Below the pieces are notes generated by a model. That model was not told the origin of the DNA, did not search any database, and saw nothing but the letters and a program-made list of their open reading frames with translations. Below, piece after piece: positions 17,647-26,209 of a stretch of 64,000 bases of DNA. The stretch covers positions 47,153 through 111,152 of the forward strand of contig CAMAQD010000013.1 in the NCBI GenBank assembly GCA_945860385.1, written 5' to 3'. The position numbers and the translations under genes are program-made. Position 1 is the first letter of the stretch. Every line of letters begins with the position of its first letter. Source of the stretch: Flavobacterium psychrophilum (GTDB taxonomy: Bacteria; Bacteroidota; Bacteroidia; Flavobacteriales; Flavobacteriaceae).

Positions 17647-20088
17647 TTATCCGGGGAATTCTCCTCCACCATCTTCATTTCTAGGCTGTGGATTCTTTTC
17701 TTTTTCTCCTTTTGGTTTATTAAAACGATAAGTGAATGATAAATTGAATTGACGTTTACGATATTGCATTTCGCTGTAGGATGTCTGGTTTTCAAAATAT
17801 GTGTACGATCTCATAATTCTCGAATTGAAAATATCACTAATATTGAACGCAATAGTTGCTTTGTCTTTCAGCACATCTTTACTGAAAGCGGTGTTCAAGC
17901 CAAACTGATCCAAATATTTTCCTTGTGCAGTTTTTTGTGCTCCGCTATAGGAAGCATTCAACTGCCAATCTATTTTGTAGGGCAAAGTTAGTTTTGAACT
18001 AATTCTTGCGAACCAATTGGTTGCTTGGTTGTCAAGATTTTGAACTATCAGATTGCCTTTTGTATCTGTATAACTATTTTCACCAGTGCTTTTAATATTA
18101 AAAAAATTGAAATTACTATTTAATCTCCAAATTTTAAACGGAGTGTAATTTAACGTAAACTCAAAACCAAATTTTTGTTCTTTTCCCAGGTTAATTGGTG
18201 AACTTCTAATAACTGGAATCCCGTTAACATCATCACCTGTCGGAGATCTTACAAAACTGAAAACATCTTTGGTATCTTCAAAATAAGCCGAGGTATTAAA
18301 TGTTATTTTGTCCCAACGTTTGATATATCCAAAATCAAATTTGTTTGTTAAAGAAGGATCTAAGTCAGGATTTCCTTGAAAAATATTCACATTACTGGCA
18401 TAATTTACCGCTGGGTTCATAAAACGACCTCGAGGTCTTGATAAACGTTTGCTGTAACTTGTTGTTATGTTACTTTGGTTTGAAATTTCATAACTTACGA
18501 ATGCGCTTGGAAAAAAGTTGTTGTACTTTTTAGTGTTGAATTCATTTGTTTCTAATAGGTTAACTTCGATATTGGTGTCTTCCCAACGTAGACCAAATAA
18601 ATAGGATAATTTATTTACTTTAAAACCATAAGACGTGTAAAGCGCGTTGATATTTTCTATAAACTCTAAAGTATTTGATAAATTATCGATTCTTGCACCT
18701 TGATCATCAAGAACGTAATATCGATTGTTTAAATCACCAAAACTTCCTTTATAACCAGCTTCAAACTGACTTCCTTTCCCTAAAGGGAGTACATAATCAG
18801 CTTGCAATTGTGCTTGCTTTTGAACTTGATTATTTAAGGTGTTGTTAAAATTGTTAGAACCCGTAATACTACTTTCGTTATCATCAGAATTTCTTGAAAC
18901 AGAACCATCAACTGTAAGTTTGTGCCCTTTGTCGTCGAAGTTTTTGATTAAGTTGGAAGTATATTCAACATTTTCGCCATTAGATTCTCCTTTACCCAAA
19001 CGAAATGATGAACCTGTGAAATTACGAGCAGCATCAAAATTATTAAAATTGATTAAATCATTATTTTCTCCATTATCCTTTTGATAATTGACGGCATTTG
19101 TCCAAAAAGTATTGGGTGCAACTGTCCATTCTATTCCCGCTCTTCCATTAAAACCATCTCTGGTTCTCTCGGTCTCACGGTCTTCATCTAAATAGTTTTT
19201 CGTAGAACCGTCTAGGTTAAAATATTCAGAGTTTGTTTTACCTCCACCTTCATTTGTTCTGCGACTATAACCTAAGTTAGTAAAGTAGTTTAATTTTTCT
19301 GTTTTATAATTCAAATTGGCACTTAAACCATAAGTTTCAGGAATACCTACTGAAGTTATAAAGGTTCCGTTAAAACCCTGATTTTTGCCTTTTTTAAGGA
19401 TTATGTTGATTAATCCTGCACCACCTTCGGCATCATATCTTGCCGACGGATTCGTAATAACTTCTACCTTATCGATGGCATCTGCTGGAAGTTGTCTTAA
19501 TGCTTCTGCAATATTTACCGCATAAGAAGGTCTTCCATCAATTAATATACGGATATTATCGCTTCCCCTTAAGCTTACATTTCCTTCGGTATCAACAGAA
19601 ACAGAAGGAACGTTATCTAGCACATCACTTACAGTTCCGCCTTTTACCATCATATCCTGACCTACATTGTAAACTTTTTTGTCCAATTTGATTTCAACTG
19701 AAGATTTCTCGGCACGAATGACAACTTCGTTCAATTGTGTGGAATCTTCTTCTAACGGAATTGATCCTAAATTTGTCTTTTCATTCAGTGTACGGGCTTT
19801 GATTATGATAGGTTTAAAAGAAATGAATTCTATTTTTATATTATAAATTCCGGGAACAATGTCAATATCAAATTCTCCTTTTGGATTGGTAATTCCGCCA
19901 GCAATTGCTTTTGTAGATACCTCATTTGTAAATGTTATTGTTGCATATTCAAGAGCTTGTTTGCTTACTTTGTCTATTACTTTACCAGTAATTTTTATTT
20001 TGGCAATTTGAGGTTTTAGTTGAGAATAATTATTTATTGAAATTAATATCATCAAAATAATTAAAGTAAATTTTAAATTTTTCATCAA
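17647..20088 (-). CDS. TonB-dependent-receptor-like outer-membrane beta-barrel protein
   Basis: An 813-residue outer-membrane protein: signal peptide (1-22), a carboxypeptidase-regulatory-like beta-sandwich (about 28-115), a plug domain (about 120-235; VSVDTEGNVSLRGSDNIRILIDGRP), then a 14-stranded-type barrel of the OMP_b-brl_3 group. The C-terminus is hydrophilic and Pro/Gly/Glu-rich rather than ending in the usual aromatic residue. No SusD partner, regulator or siderophore gene is adjacent, so the ligand is unknown. Start is supported by a promoter 29-56 bases upstream. Confidence 0.9.
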   Translation of the reverse strand: MMKNLKFTLIILMILISINNYSQLKPQIAKIKITGKVIDKVSKQALEYATITFTNEVSTKAIAGGITNPKGEFDIDIVPGIYNIKIEFISFKPIIIKARTLNEKTNLGSIPLEEDSTQLNEVVIRAEKSSVEIKLDKKVYNVGQDMMVKGGTVSDVLDNVPSVSVDTEGNVSLRGSDNIRILIDGRPSYAVNIAEALRQLPADAIDKVEVITNPSARYDAEGGAGLINIILKKGKNQGFNGTFITSVGIPETYGLSANLNYKTEKLNYFTNLGYSRRTNEGGGKTNSEYFNLDGSTKNYLDEDRETERTRDGFNGRAGIEWTVAPNTFWTNAVNYQKDNGENNDLINFNNFDAARNFTGSSFRLGKGESNGENVEYTSNLIKNFDDKGHKLTVDGSVSRNSDDNESSITGSNNFNNTLNNQVQKQAQLQADYVLPLGKGSQFEAGYKGSFGDLNNRYYVLDDQGARIDNLSNTLEFIENINALYTSYGFKVNKLSYLFGLRWEDTNIEVNLLETNEFNTKKYNNFFPSAFVSYEISNQSNITTSYSKRLSRPRGRFMNPAVNYASNVNIFQGNPDLDPSLTNKFDFGYIKRWDKITFNTSAYFEDTKDVFSFVRSPTGDDVNGIPVIRSSPINLGKEQKFGFEFTLNYTPFKIWRLNSNFNFFNIKSTGENSYTDTKGNLIVQNLDNQATNWFARISSKLTLPYKIDWQLNASYSGAQKTAQGKYLDQFGLNTAFSKDVLKDKATIAFNISDIFNSRIMRSYTYFENQTSYSEMQYRKRQFNLSFTYRFNKPKGEKEKNPQPRNEDGGGEFPG

Positions 20089-20116
20089 AAGGAGTATTTT
20101 TTTTCCGTTAAGACTG

Positions 20117-20144
20117 CAAAAGTAGCCTTTGGTTTAAGGAACAA
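20117..20144 (-). promoter_or_regulatory. Promoter of the outer-membrane receptor gene
   Basis: On the minus strand TTG (20144-20142), 17 nt, TACTTTTG (20124-20117) match the Bacteroidota consensus; the start site would be near 20110, about 22 nt before the ATG. Confidence 0.55.
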
Positions 20145-20172
20145 ATCACAAAGGTTTGTTAATATTAATGCA

Positions 20173-20514
20173 CTACATAATAGTTGTTACTCTTTCTAAG
20201 GGTCTTGCTATAACTGCTTTTTTTCCTTTGATAACAATAGGTCTTTCAATTAAAATAGGATTGGAAATCATGGCTTGAATAATTTCATCATCGGACATTG
20301 TTGTTGTTTTGTATTTTTCAATCCAAATTTTCTCTTTTTGACGGACTAATTCAATTGGTTTAACAGCTAATTTTTCGATAATTGACTTTAATTCATCAAA
20401 AGTAGGGACGTCATCTAGGTATTTTATAACTTCGAATTCCTGACCAGAGTTTTCAAGAAAAGCGAGACATTGACGTGATTTTCCGCATCGGGAATTATGA
20501 TATATTTGAATCAT
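20173..20514 (-). CDS. ArsC-family (arsenate reductase/Spx-like) thioredoxin-fold protein
   Basis: A 113-residue ArsC-fold protein. The catalytic loop is HNSRCGKSRQC (Cys10, with a second Cys16), and the C-terminal ERPIVIKGKKAVIARP motif holds the anion-binding arginines of glutaredoxin-linked arsenate reductases. Length is normal. No arsenite pump or ArsR is nearby, so it may be a stand-alone arsenate reductase or a YffB-type homologue with another role. Monocistronic, divergent from the CPBP protease gene. Confidence 0.88.
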   Translation of the reverse strand: MIQIYHNSRCGKSRQCLAFLENSGQEFEVIKYLDDVPTFDELKSIIEKLAVKPIELVRQKEKIWIEKYKTTTMSDDEIIQAMISNPILIERPIVIKGKKAVIARPLERVTTIM

Positions 20515-20621
20515 TGTAATAATTGTTAATTTTATTGCAAAGTAAGGAATTAAAACGTAAAATTAGGTTAATTTCGGGCTGACAATAATAGGTTTTAGTT
20601 TTAATTAATTCAATTTTATAA

Positions 20622-21533
20622 ATGTTTATAGAACAAGCATATAAAGGAAAAAATGATTGGTGGCGTGTTTTGATAACAATCCTTTTAACAGCAGGAATAT
20701 TCCTTGCTAATTTTGTTGCGTATTTTATGATGTCGAAAGAACAAATGGATGAGGTCTATAAATCGATGAGCGAAATTCCTAACAATTGGTCATTGATAAT
20801 TAATTTGTCCCCGTTTATTTTTTTGTTAGGATTGTTGTTTTTGTTGGTTCGTAATTTACACGAAAGAAGTATTATTTCGCTTACAACTTCTAGACCTTCT
20901 ATAAATTATAAAAAAATTCTCTTTTCGTTTGCATTGGTCGTTTCATTGACAATTACTGTATTTATAATTACTTATTTTAACGACAATTCAAATATTGTTT
21001 GGAATTTTAATTCGATGAAATTTGGTGTTTTATTTCTTATTAGTGTTTTGCTATTTCCTTGTCAAATAGGGCTTGAAGAATATCTTTTCCGAGGGTATTT
21101 GATGCAGCAAATAGGTATTATAGTTAAGAATAGATGGTTTCCTTTGGTTTTTACTTCAATAATTTTTGGCTTGTTTCACAGCGCTAATCCAGAAGTAGCC
21201 AAAATGGGTTATGGAGTTATGGTGTTTTATATTGGAACAGGATTACTGCTCGGAATTATGACTTTAATGGACGAAAGTCTGGAGTTGGCATTGGGTTTTC
21301 ATCTGGGAAATAATATGATGGCTGCATTGTTAATTACTTCCGATTATTCAGCGATTCATACTGATGCGGTTTTTAAATATTCTGGTGTCGAAAATCCTGT
21401 TGCTATTTTAAATGAAATGATAATTTCAATTGCAATTGTGTATCCGATTATCTTATATATATTTGCAAAAAGATATAATTGGACGAATTGGAAAGCAAAA
21501 CTTACAGGTAAAGTGTTACCTCAAATAAAATAA
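20622..21533 (+). CDS. CPBP-family intramembrane metalloprotease
   Basis: A 303-residue multi-span membrane protein of the CAAX-prenyl-protease/bacteriocin-processing (CPBP, Abi) family. The three hallmark motifs are intact: EEYLFR (Glu152, Glu153, Arg157), FGLFH (His186) and HLGNN (His227, Asn231). About seven spans are predicted. Substrates in this family are mostly unknown. The next gene starts one base after its stop, so the two share a transcript, but no obvious functional link exists between a protease and a MenE-like ligase. Confidence 0.9.
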   Translation: MFIEQAYKGKNDWWRVLITILLTAGIFLANFVAYFMMSKEQMDEVYKSMSEIPNNWSLIINLSPFIFLLGLLFLLVRNLHERSIISLTTSRPSINYKKILFSFALVVSLTITVFIITYFNDNSNIVWNFNSMKFGVLFLISVLLFPCQIGLEEYLFRGYLMQQIGIIVKNRWFPLVFTSIIFGLFHSANPEVAKMGYGVMVFYIGTGLLLGIMTLMDESLELALGFHLGNNMMAALLITSDYSAIHTDAVFKYSGVENPVAILNEMIISIAIVYPIILYIFAKRYNWTNWKAKLTGKVLPQIK

Positions 21534-21534
21534 T

Positions 21535-22602
21535 ATGATACACGAATTAACGCATCAAATAACGTACAAAAACATCCACAATCGCTTTAAATTGAATGGT
21601 ATTCATATCACTCGAGAAGAAATGTTTTATGTGGCCTACTGTTTTATAAAAGAGGGAAGACCTTTCGAACAACATATTGGTACTTTCTTATTAGATTGGT
21701 TTGACGAGAAATCTTACATCGAATTAAGTACTTCCGGAACTACGGGAGTTCCAAAAGTCATTAGAATAGAAAAGCAAGCAATGCTGGATTCGGCTCTTGC
21801 AACAGGAGATTTCTTTGGTTTAGAGCCAGGAGACACCATGTTACATTGTTTGCCAACAAATTATGTTGCTGGAAAAATGATGTGGGTGCGTTCTTTTATT
21901 TTAGGACTGGATATGAAATTTGTGGAGCCAACTTCAAATCCATTAGACAAAATCGACGAAAGTTTTGATTTTTGCGCTATGGTTCCTTTGCAAGCTAAAA
22001 ACTCTTTGGCAAAACTGAAACATAAAAAGATTAATAAATTAATCATTGGAGGAGTAAGAATACATCGTGCACTAGAGGAAGAATTAGTAAAATTACCTAT
22101 TGAAATTTATGAAACTTATGGTATGACCGAGACCATAACACATATAGCAGCAAAAAAAATTGGTGCCGTAGCCTTTACAACATTGCCTAATGTGACTGTT
22201 TCTATAGACGACAGACAGTGCTTAGTGGTTCGGGCACAGAAAATAAGCAAAAATGATATTGTTACGAATGATATAGTAAAATTAATTTCGGACACACAAT
22301 TTATTTGGGAAGGCAGATTCGATAATGTTATCAATAGCGGAGGAATTAAATTGATGCCAGAAAAAATTGAAGACAAACTTTCAAAATTGATTCCAAGACG
22401 TTATTTTGTTTTTGGAAAAGAAGATGATACTTTGGGAGAAAAAGCGGTGCTTTATGTTGAAGGAGAGCCTTTTGTTATTGAGGATTCTGTTTTTAATGTT
22501 TTAAATAAATATGAAATACCGAAGGAAATTGTATTCATTTCCAAGTTTCAGGAGACTGCCACTGGTAAAATTATGAGAAACGAAAGTGTTTTATCCGTAT
22601 AA
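21535..22602 (+). CDS. AMP-binding acyl-CoA ligase, MenE-like
   Basis: A 355-residue adenylate-forming enzyme, probably o-succinylbenzoate--CoA ligase of menaquinone synthesis. Motifs: the nucleotide loop STSGTTGVPK, the YGMTET motif, GRFDNVINSGGIK and the C-terminal catalytic Lys in TATGKIMRN. It lacks about 100 N-terminal residues compared with enterobacterial MenE, but such short forms are usual in Bacteroidota as I recall. It follows the CPBP gene with one intervening base. No other men gene is in the window, so pathway placement depends on similarity alone. Confidence 0.85.
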   Translation: MIHELTHQITYKNIHNRFKLNGIHITREEMFYVAYCFIKEGRPFEQHIGTFLLDWFDEKSYIELSTSGTTGVPKVIRIEKQAMLDSALATGDFFGLEPGDTMLHCLPTNYVAGKMMWVRSFILGLDMKFVEPTSNPLDKIDESFDFCAMVPLQAKNSLAKLKHKKINKLIIGGVRIHRALEEELVKLPIEIYETYGMTETITHIAAKKIGAVAFTTLPNVTVSIDDRQCLVVRAQKISKNDIVTNDIVKLISDTQFIWEGRFDNVINSGGIKLMPEKIEDKLSKLIPRRYFVFGKEDDTLGEKAVLYVEGEPFVIEDSVFNVLNKYEIPKEIVFISKFQETATGKIMRNESVLSV

Positions 22603-22621
22603 ATAAATTTAAAGTAGATAA

Positions 22622-22647
22622 AAAGAGAGGGCTAATGTCCTCTCTTT
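22622..22647. terminator. Terminator between the MenE-like and DoxX genes
   Basis: A 9-bp stem AAAGAGAGG / CCTCTCTTT with an 8-nt loop lies between convergent genes. The flanking T runs are short, so strength is moderate. Confidence 0.65.
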
Positions 22648-22658
22648 CTGTTTATAAG

Positions 22659-23081
22659 TTATTCTTGCATTTTAAAGTAGTAATCGGCTGAATGTTTTCC
22701 GCTTCCATATATAATAAAAGCAATGCAAATTCCAAGTGTAATAAGGGAAAATAATAAATTTTGAGTATGCATTTGACCCATAAAATTGATGATTACTGCG
22801 CCGATTAATATAGGTAATTGTATGATGATTGCCCATCGTGTAAGCAACCCGAAGAAAATTAATATACCTCCTAAAATGAATGCCGAAGCAACATAATGTA
22901 ATAAAATCATTCCGCCACCAAATTTGTCAATTGGTGACAATAAATCGGCTAAATAATGGGTATCTGTAATAAAAGAAACTCCCTTTAAAAACAAAATAAC
23001 TCCAAGCGCCATTCGAATTAAATCTACTGGAAAATAAGTGTGCGCATTCGCCCATTTATTCAAATGTTTTACATTGTTCAT
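22659..23081 (-). CDS. DoxX family membrane protein
   Basis: A 140-residue protein with four predicted spans of the DoxX fold (MALGVILFLKGVSFI; FILGGILIFFGLLTRW). Family members are small inner-membrane proteins with varied or unknown roles, some in quinone-linked redox or stress. It has no CxxC and no obvious operon partner; the next same-strand gene (carboxylase) ends its own unit. Only the family can be stated. Confidence 0.85.
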   Translation of the reverse strand: MNNVKHLNKWANAHTYFPVDLIRMALGVILFLKGVSFITDTHYLADLLSPIDKFGGGMILLHYVASAFILGGILIFFGLLTRWAIIIQLPILIGAVIINFMGQMHTQNLLFSLITLGICIAFIIYGSGKHSADYYFKMQE

Positions 23082-23163
23082 AGTGATTAAGTTTAAAATT
23101 CAATACTAAGTTACTGATTTTAAGCAAATAATACAATGAAAAGCATATAAATTATGTGAAATT

Positions 23164-24792
23164 TTATACTTGAATTACACCCAAATTAAATTTCTTTTCT
23201 ATCGGTGAATGATTGGCAGCTTCAATACCCATCGAAATCCAAGTTCGAGTTTCTAAGGGATCTATAATAGCGTCTGTCCAAAGTCGGGAAGCGGCATAAT
23301 AGGGGGAAGTTTGGGCATCGTAACGCGCTTTTATTTTGTCGAATAATTCCTTTTCTTTTTCTTCATCCACGATTTCTCCTTTAGCTTTAAGCGAAGAAGC
23401 TTCGATTTGTGCCAATACTTTTGCTGCTTGTGTTCCACCCATAACAGCCAGTTCTGCACTTGGCCAAGCCATGATTAACCTCGGATCATACGCTTTTCCA
23501 CACATTGCATAATTTCCTGCTCCATAGGAATTCCCAACAATTACAGTAAATTTTGGCACTACTGAATTGGAAACAGCATTCACCATTTTGGCCCCATCTT
23601 TTATGATTCCGCCTTGTTCTGACTTAGAACCTACCATAAATCCAGTAACGTCTTGCAAGAAAACCAATGGTATTTTCTTTTGGTTGCAATTGGCAATAAA
23701 TCGAGTGGCTTTATCTGCAGAATCCGAGTAAATAACGCCTCCAAACTGCATTTCGCCGGTCTTGGTTTTTAATACTTTACGTTGATTGGCGACAATTCCA
23801 ACAGCCCATCCGTCTATTCTTGCATAACCTGTTATTATGGTTTGTCCATAACCGTCTTTATAAGCTTCAAATTCAGAATTATCCACTAATCGGCTGATGA
23901 TATCCATCATATCGTATTGCTCATTTCGAGCCTTTGGCAAAATACCGTAAATTTCTTTTTGCTCAAAACTTGGTTTTACTGACTTTATTCGGCTAAAACC
24001 GGCCTTGTCATAATCACCAATTTTGTCAATAATATTTTTAATTTTGTCCAAAGCGTCTTTATCATCTTTGGCTTTATAATCCGTAACTCCCGAAATTTCA
24101 CAATGTGTTGTTGCTCCGCCAAGGGTTTCGTTGTCTATATTTTCGCCGATAGCCGCTTTGACCAAATAACTTCCTGCCAAAAAAATACTTCCTGTTTTAT
24201 CCACAATCAAAGCTTCGTCACTCATAATGGGAAGATAAGCACCACCAGCAACACAACTTCCCATAACGGCCGAAATTTGGGTAATTCCCATACTGCTCAT
24301 CAAAGCATTATTTCTAAAAATGCGACCAAAATGTTCTTTATCAGGGAATATCTCGTCTTGTAAAGGCAAAAATACACCAGCTGAATCCACCAAATAAATG
24401 ATAGGAAGTCTGTTTTCCATAGCAATTTCTTGCGCTCTCAGGTTTTTCTTTGCTGTAATTGGGAACCAAGCTCCTGCTTTTACAGTAGCATCATTGGCAA
24501 CAACAATGCATTGTTTTCCTTTGATATAACCTATTTTTACAACCACGCCTCCGGAAGGACAGCCACCGTATTCGGCGTACATTCCTTCGCCAACAAAGGC
24601 TCCAATTTCAATTGATTTTGCTTTGGTATCCAGCAAATAATCGATGCGTTCCCGCGCTGTCATTTTACCTTCGGAATGTAATTTTTGAATGCGAGTCACT
24701 CCACCACCAAGTTTTACTTTGGAAAATTTATGGTGTAAGTTAGATAGAAGGAGTTTATTGTGGTCTTCGTTTTTATTGAAGTTCAAATCCAT
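23164..24792 (-). CDS. Acyl-CoA carboxylase beta subunit (methylcrotonoyl/propionyl type)
   Basis: A 542-residue biotin-dependent carboxyltransferase. It has two crotonase-like halves: an N-half with GGVVVKIG, GGAYLPIMSDEA and IFLAGSYLVKAAIGE, and a C-half with FLQDVTGFMVGSKSEQGG and NSYGAGNYAMCGKAYDP. The ending (TRTWISMGIEAANHSP) is like methylcrotonoyl-CoA carboxylase beta of leucine breakdown. The biotin-carrying alpha subunit is not in the window, so a partner must be encoded elsewhere. Assignment to leucine rather than propionate metabolism is a judgement from memory. Confidence 0.9.
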   Translation of the reverse strand: MDLNFNKNEDHNKLLLSNLHHKFSKVKLGGGVTRIQKLHSEGKMTARERIDYLLDTKAKSIEIGAFVGEGMYAEYGGCPSGGVVVKIGYIKGKQCIVVANDATVKAGAWFPITAKKNLRAQEIAMENRLPIIYLVDSAGVFLPLQDEIFPDKEHFGRIFRNNALMSSMGITQISAVMGSCVAGGAYLPIMSDEALIVDKTGSIFLAGSYLVKAAIGENIDNETLGGATTHCEISGVTDYKAKDDKDALDKIKNIIDKIGDYDKAGFSRIKSVKPSFEQKEIYGILPKARNEQYDMMDIISRLVDNSEFEAYKDGYGQTIITGYARIDGWAVGIVANQRKVLKTKTGEMQFGGVIYSDSADKATRFIANCNQKKIPLVFLQDVTGFMVGSKSEQGGIIKDGAKMVNAVSNSVVPKFTVIVGNSYGAGNYAMCGKAYDPRLIMAWPSAELAVMGGTQAAKVLAQIEASSLKAKGEIVDEEKEKELFDKIKARYDAQTSPYYAASRLWTDAIIDPLETRTWISMGIEAANHSPIEKKFNLGVIQV

Positions 24793-24870
24793 AATGAAAT
24801 TGTGTTTATCAGAAAATAGATGGCTAATTTACGAAAACAGCTTGTATTACTTATTGAATTTGTAAATTTT

Positions 24871-24933
24871 TGAAAAAAAATTACCGCAGATTCGCAGATT
24901 TTAAAATTATTTTTTAATCTGCGAATCTACGGT
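24871..24933 (-). repeat. Palindromic dispersed repeat copy 1, acting as lpxD terminator
   Basis: An 18-bp near-perfect inverted repeat (ACCGCAGATTCGCAGATT against AATCTGCGAATCTACGGT, one mismatch) with a T/A-rich loop occupies 24883-24933. On the minus strand it follows lpxD and runs into eight U residues, so it should terminate transcription. It has the same layout and a closely related sequence as the copy at 37533-37591. Confidence 0.8.
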
Positions 24934-24954
24934 TTAGCTTTTATAATTAGTGAC

Positions 24955-25953
24955 TTATTTCTTGGACTCGTTCACCAATCGTTTTAAAATTGCCCATTGT
25001 TTTAGAGCATCTCTTGCTTCAACTGCAGGATAACCCAACATTGTTTTTCCTGCTACAATATCTCCAATAACTCCAGAACCCGCGCCAACAATAGCTCCGT
25101 CTCCAATGCTAGTATGGTCTTTAATGGAAGCGCTTCCGCCAATGATAACTCCGTTTCCTAAAGTAACCGAACCTGCTAATCCAGAATTTCCTGCCATTAT
25201 ACAAAATTTCCCCAATCGGCTATTATGTCCAATTTGAACTAAATTGTCAATTTTGCAACCATCCCCTAAAACTGTTGAACTAAATTTCCCTCTATCAATA
25301 CAAGAATTTGCTCCAATTTCGACACCGTTTCCAATAATAACATTTCCAATTTGTGGAATTTTGACCAAACCTCTTTCAGTACAAGGACGAAACCCAAAAC
25401 CATCGGCGCCAATGGTGGCATTGGGATGAATAATACAATCGTTGCCAATATGACAACGTTCTCTAACAACGGCTCCTGACCAAATTATTGTATTTTTTCC
25501 AATAGTACATTCGTCAAGAATAGTAACATTGGGATAAATCGTTACATTTTCGCCAAGTTGAACCTTTGGTCCAATATAACTTCCAGCACCAATTCGAGTG
25601 CTGTTTCCTACAATAGCTGTCGAATCTACAACAGCTGTTGGATGAATATCTGTAGTAAATAATGGAGTAGGCGGAGCAAAAAGTTCTAAAACTTGCGACA
25701 TTGCTAAATCGGCATTTTTTACTTTTATAAAAGCTCTGTTTTCTCCCGGTTCTATCGAAATATCTTCGTTAACAACTGCTGCACACGCTTTAGAAGTTTC
25801 CCAATATTTTTCGTATTTCTTGTTCCCAATAAAAGAAATTTCGGAAGCATTAGCCAATTCTAATTGTTCGGGAGCAGTAATTTTTATGGAAGTATTGCCC
25901 ATAATTGTGCCTTGTAAAACTTCGTTTATTTCTTGAATGGAATAGGATTTCAT
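24955..25953 (-). CDS. lpxD: UDP-3-O-acylglucosamine N-acyltransferase
   Basis: A 332-residue enzyme adding the N-linked acyl chain in lipid A synthesis. The N-terminal uridine-binding domain (about 1-100) is followed by a left-handed parallel beta-helix of hexapeptide repeats, including the conserved catalytic region HPNATIGADGFGF and QIGHNSRLGK with its His. Start chosen at MKSYSIQE (25953): the frame is open 19 codons further but those residues are low-complexity and not family-like. No lpxC or fabZ follows; only this step of the pathway is present here. Confidence 0.94.
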   Translation of the reverse strand: MKSYSIQEINEVLQGTIMGNTSIKITAPEQLELANASEISFIGNKKYEKYWETSKACAAVVNEDISIEPGENRAFIKVKNADLAMSQVLELFAPPTPLFTTDIHPTAVVDSTAIVGNSTRIGAGSYIGPKVQLGENVTIYPNVTILDECTIGKNTIIWSGAVVRERCHIGNDCIIHPNATIGADGFGFRPCTERGLVKIPQIGNVIIGNGVEIGANSCIDRGKFSSTVLGDGCKIDNLVQIGHNSRLGKFCIMAGNSGLAGSVTLGNGVIIGGSASIKDHTSIGDGAIVGAGSGVIGDIVAGKTMLGYPAVEARDALKQWAILKRLVNESKK

Positions 25954-26123
25954 TATTTTTTTATATTTGGAATATTTACCAAATAAAATGAATTTGCGAT
26001 GAAATTCCAAATGAAATATTTAGAACCAAACTTTATTCTACTTCCACAAGAATATTGTAAAATAAACAGTAGATTTATCTTACAAATTATCTTTTTTTGT
26101 GGTTAAGAATTTAGTCAAAACAA

Positions 26124-26157
26124 AGACCTCAAAGGTTTTTAAAAACCTTTGAGGTCT
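26124..26157. repeat. Perfect 34-bp palindrome in the glgP-lpxD gap
   Basis: Two 17-bp arms (AGACCTCAAAGGTTTTT and its exact complement) meet with no spacer. It lies 7 bp beyond the glgP terminator and is followed on the minus strand by TTTGTTTTG. It could be a second terminator or a mobile palindromic repeat. Confidence 0.75.
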
Positions 26158-26163
26158 GCTATT

Positions 26164-26193
26164 AAAAAAAACTCATTTACTTTTGCAAATGAG
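26164..26193 (-). terminator. Terminator of the alpha-glucan phosphorylase gene
   Basis: Minus-strand stem CTCATTT/AAATGAG with an 8-nt loop followed by eight U residues, 16 bp after the stop codon. Confidence 0.8.
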
Positions 26194-26209
26194 CTTCATA
26201 TTTTCTAAA

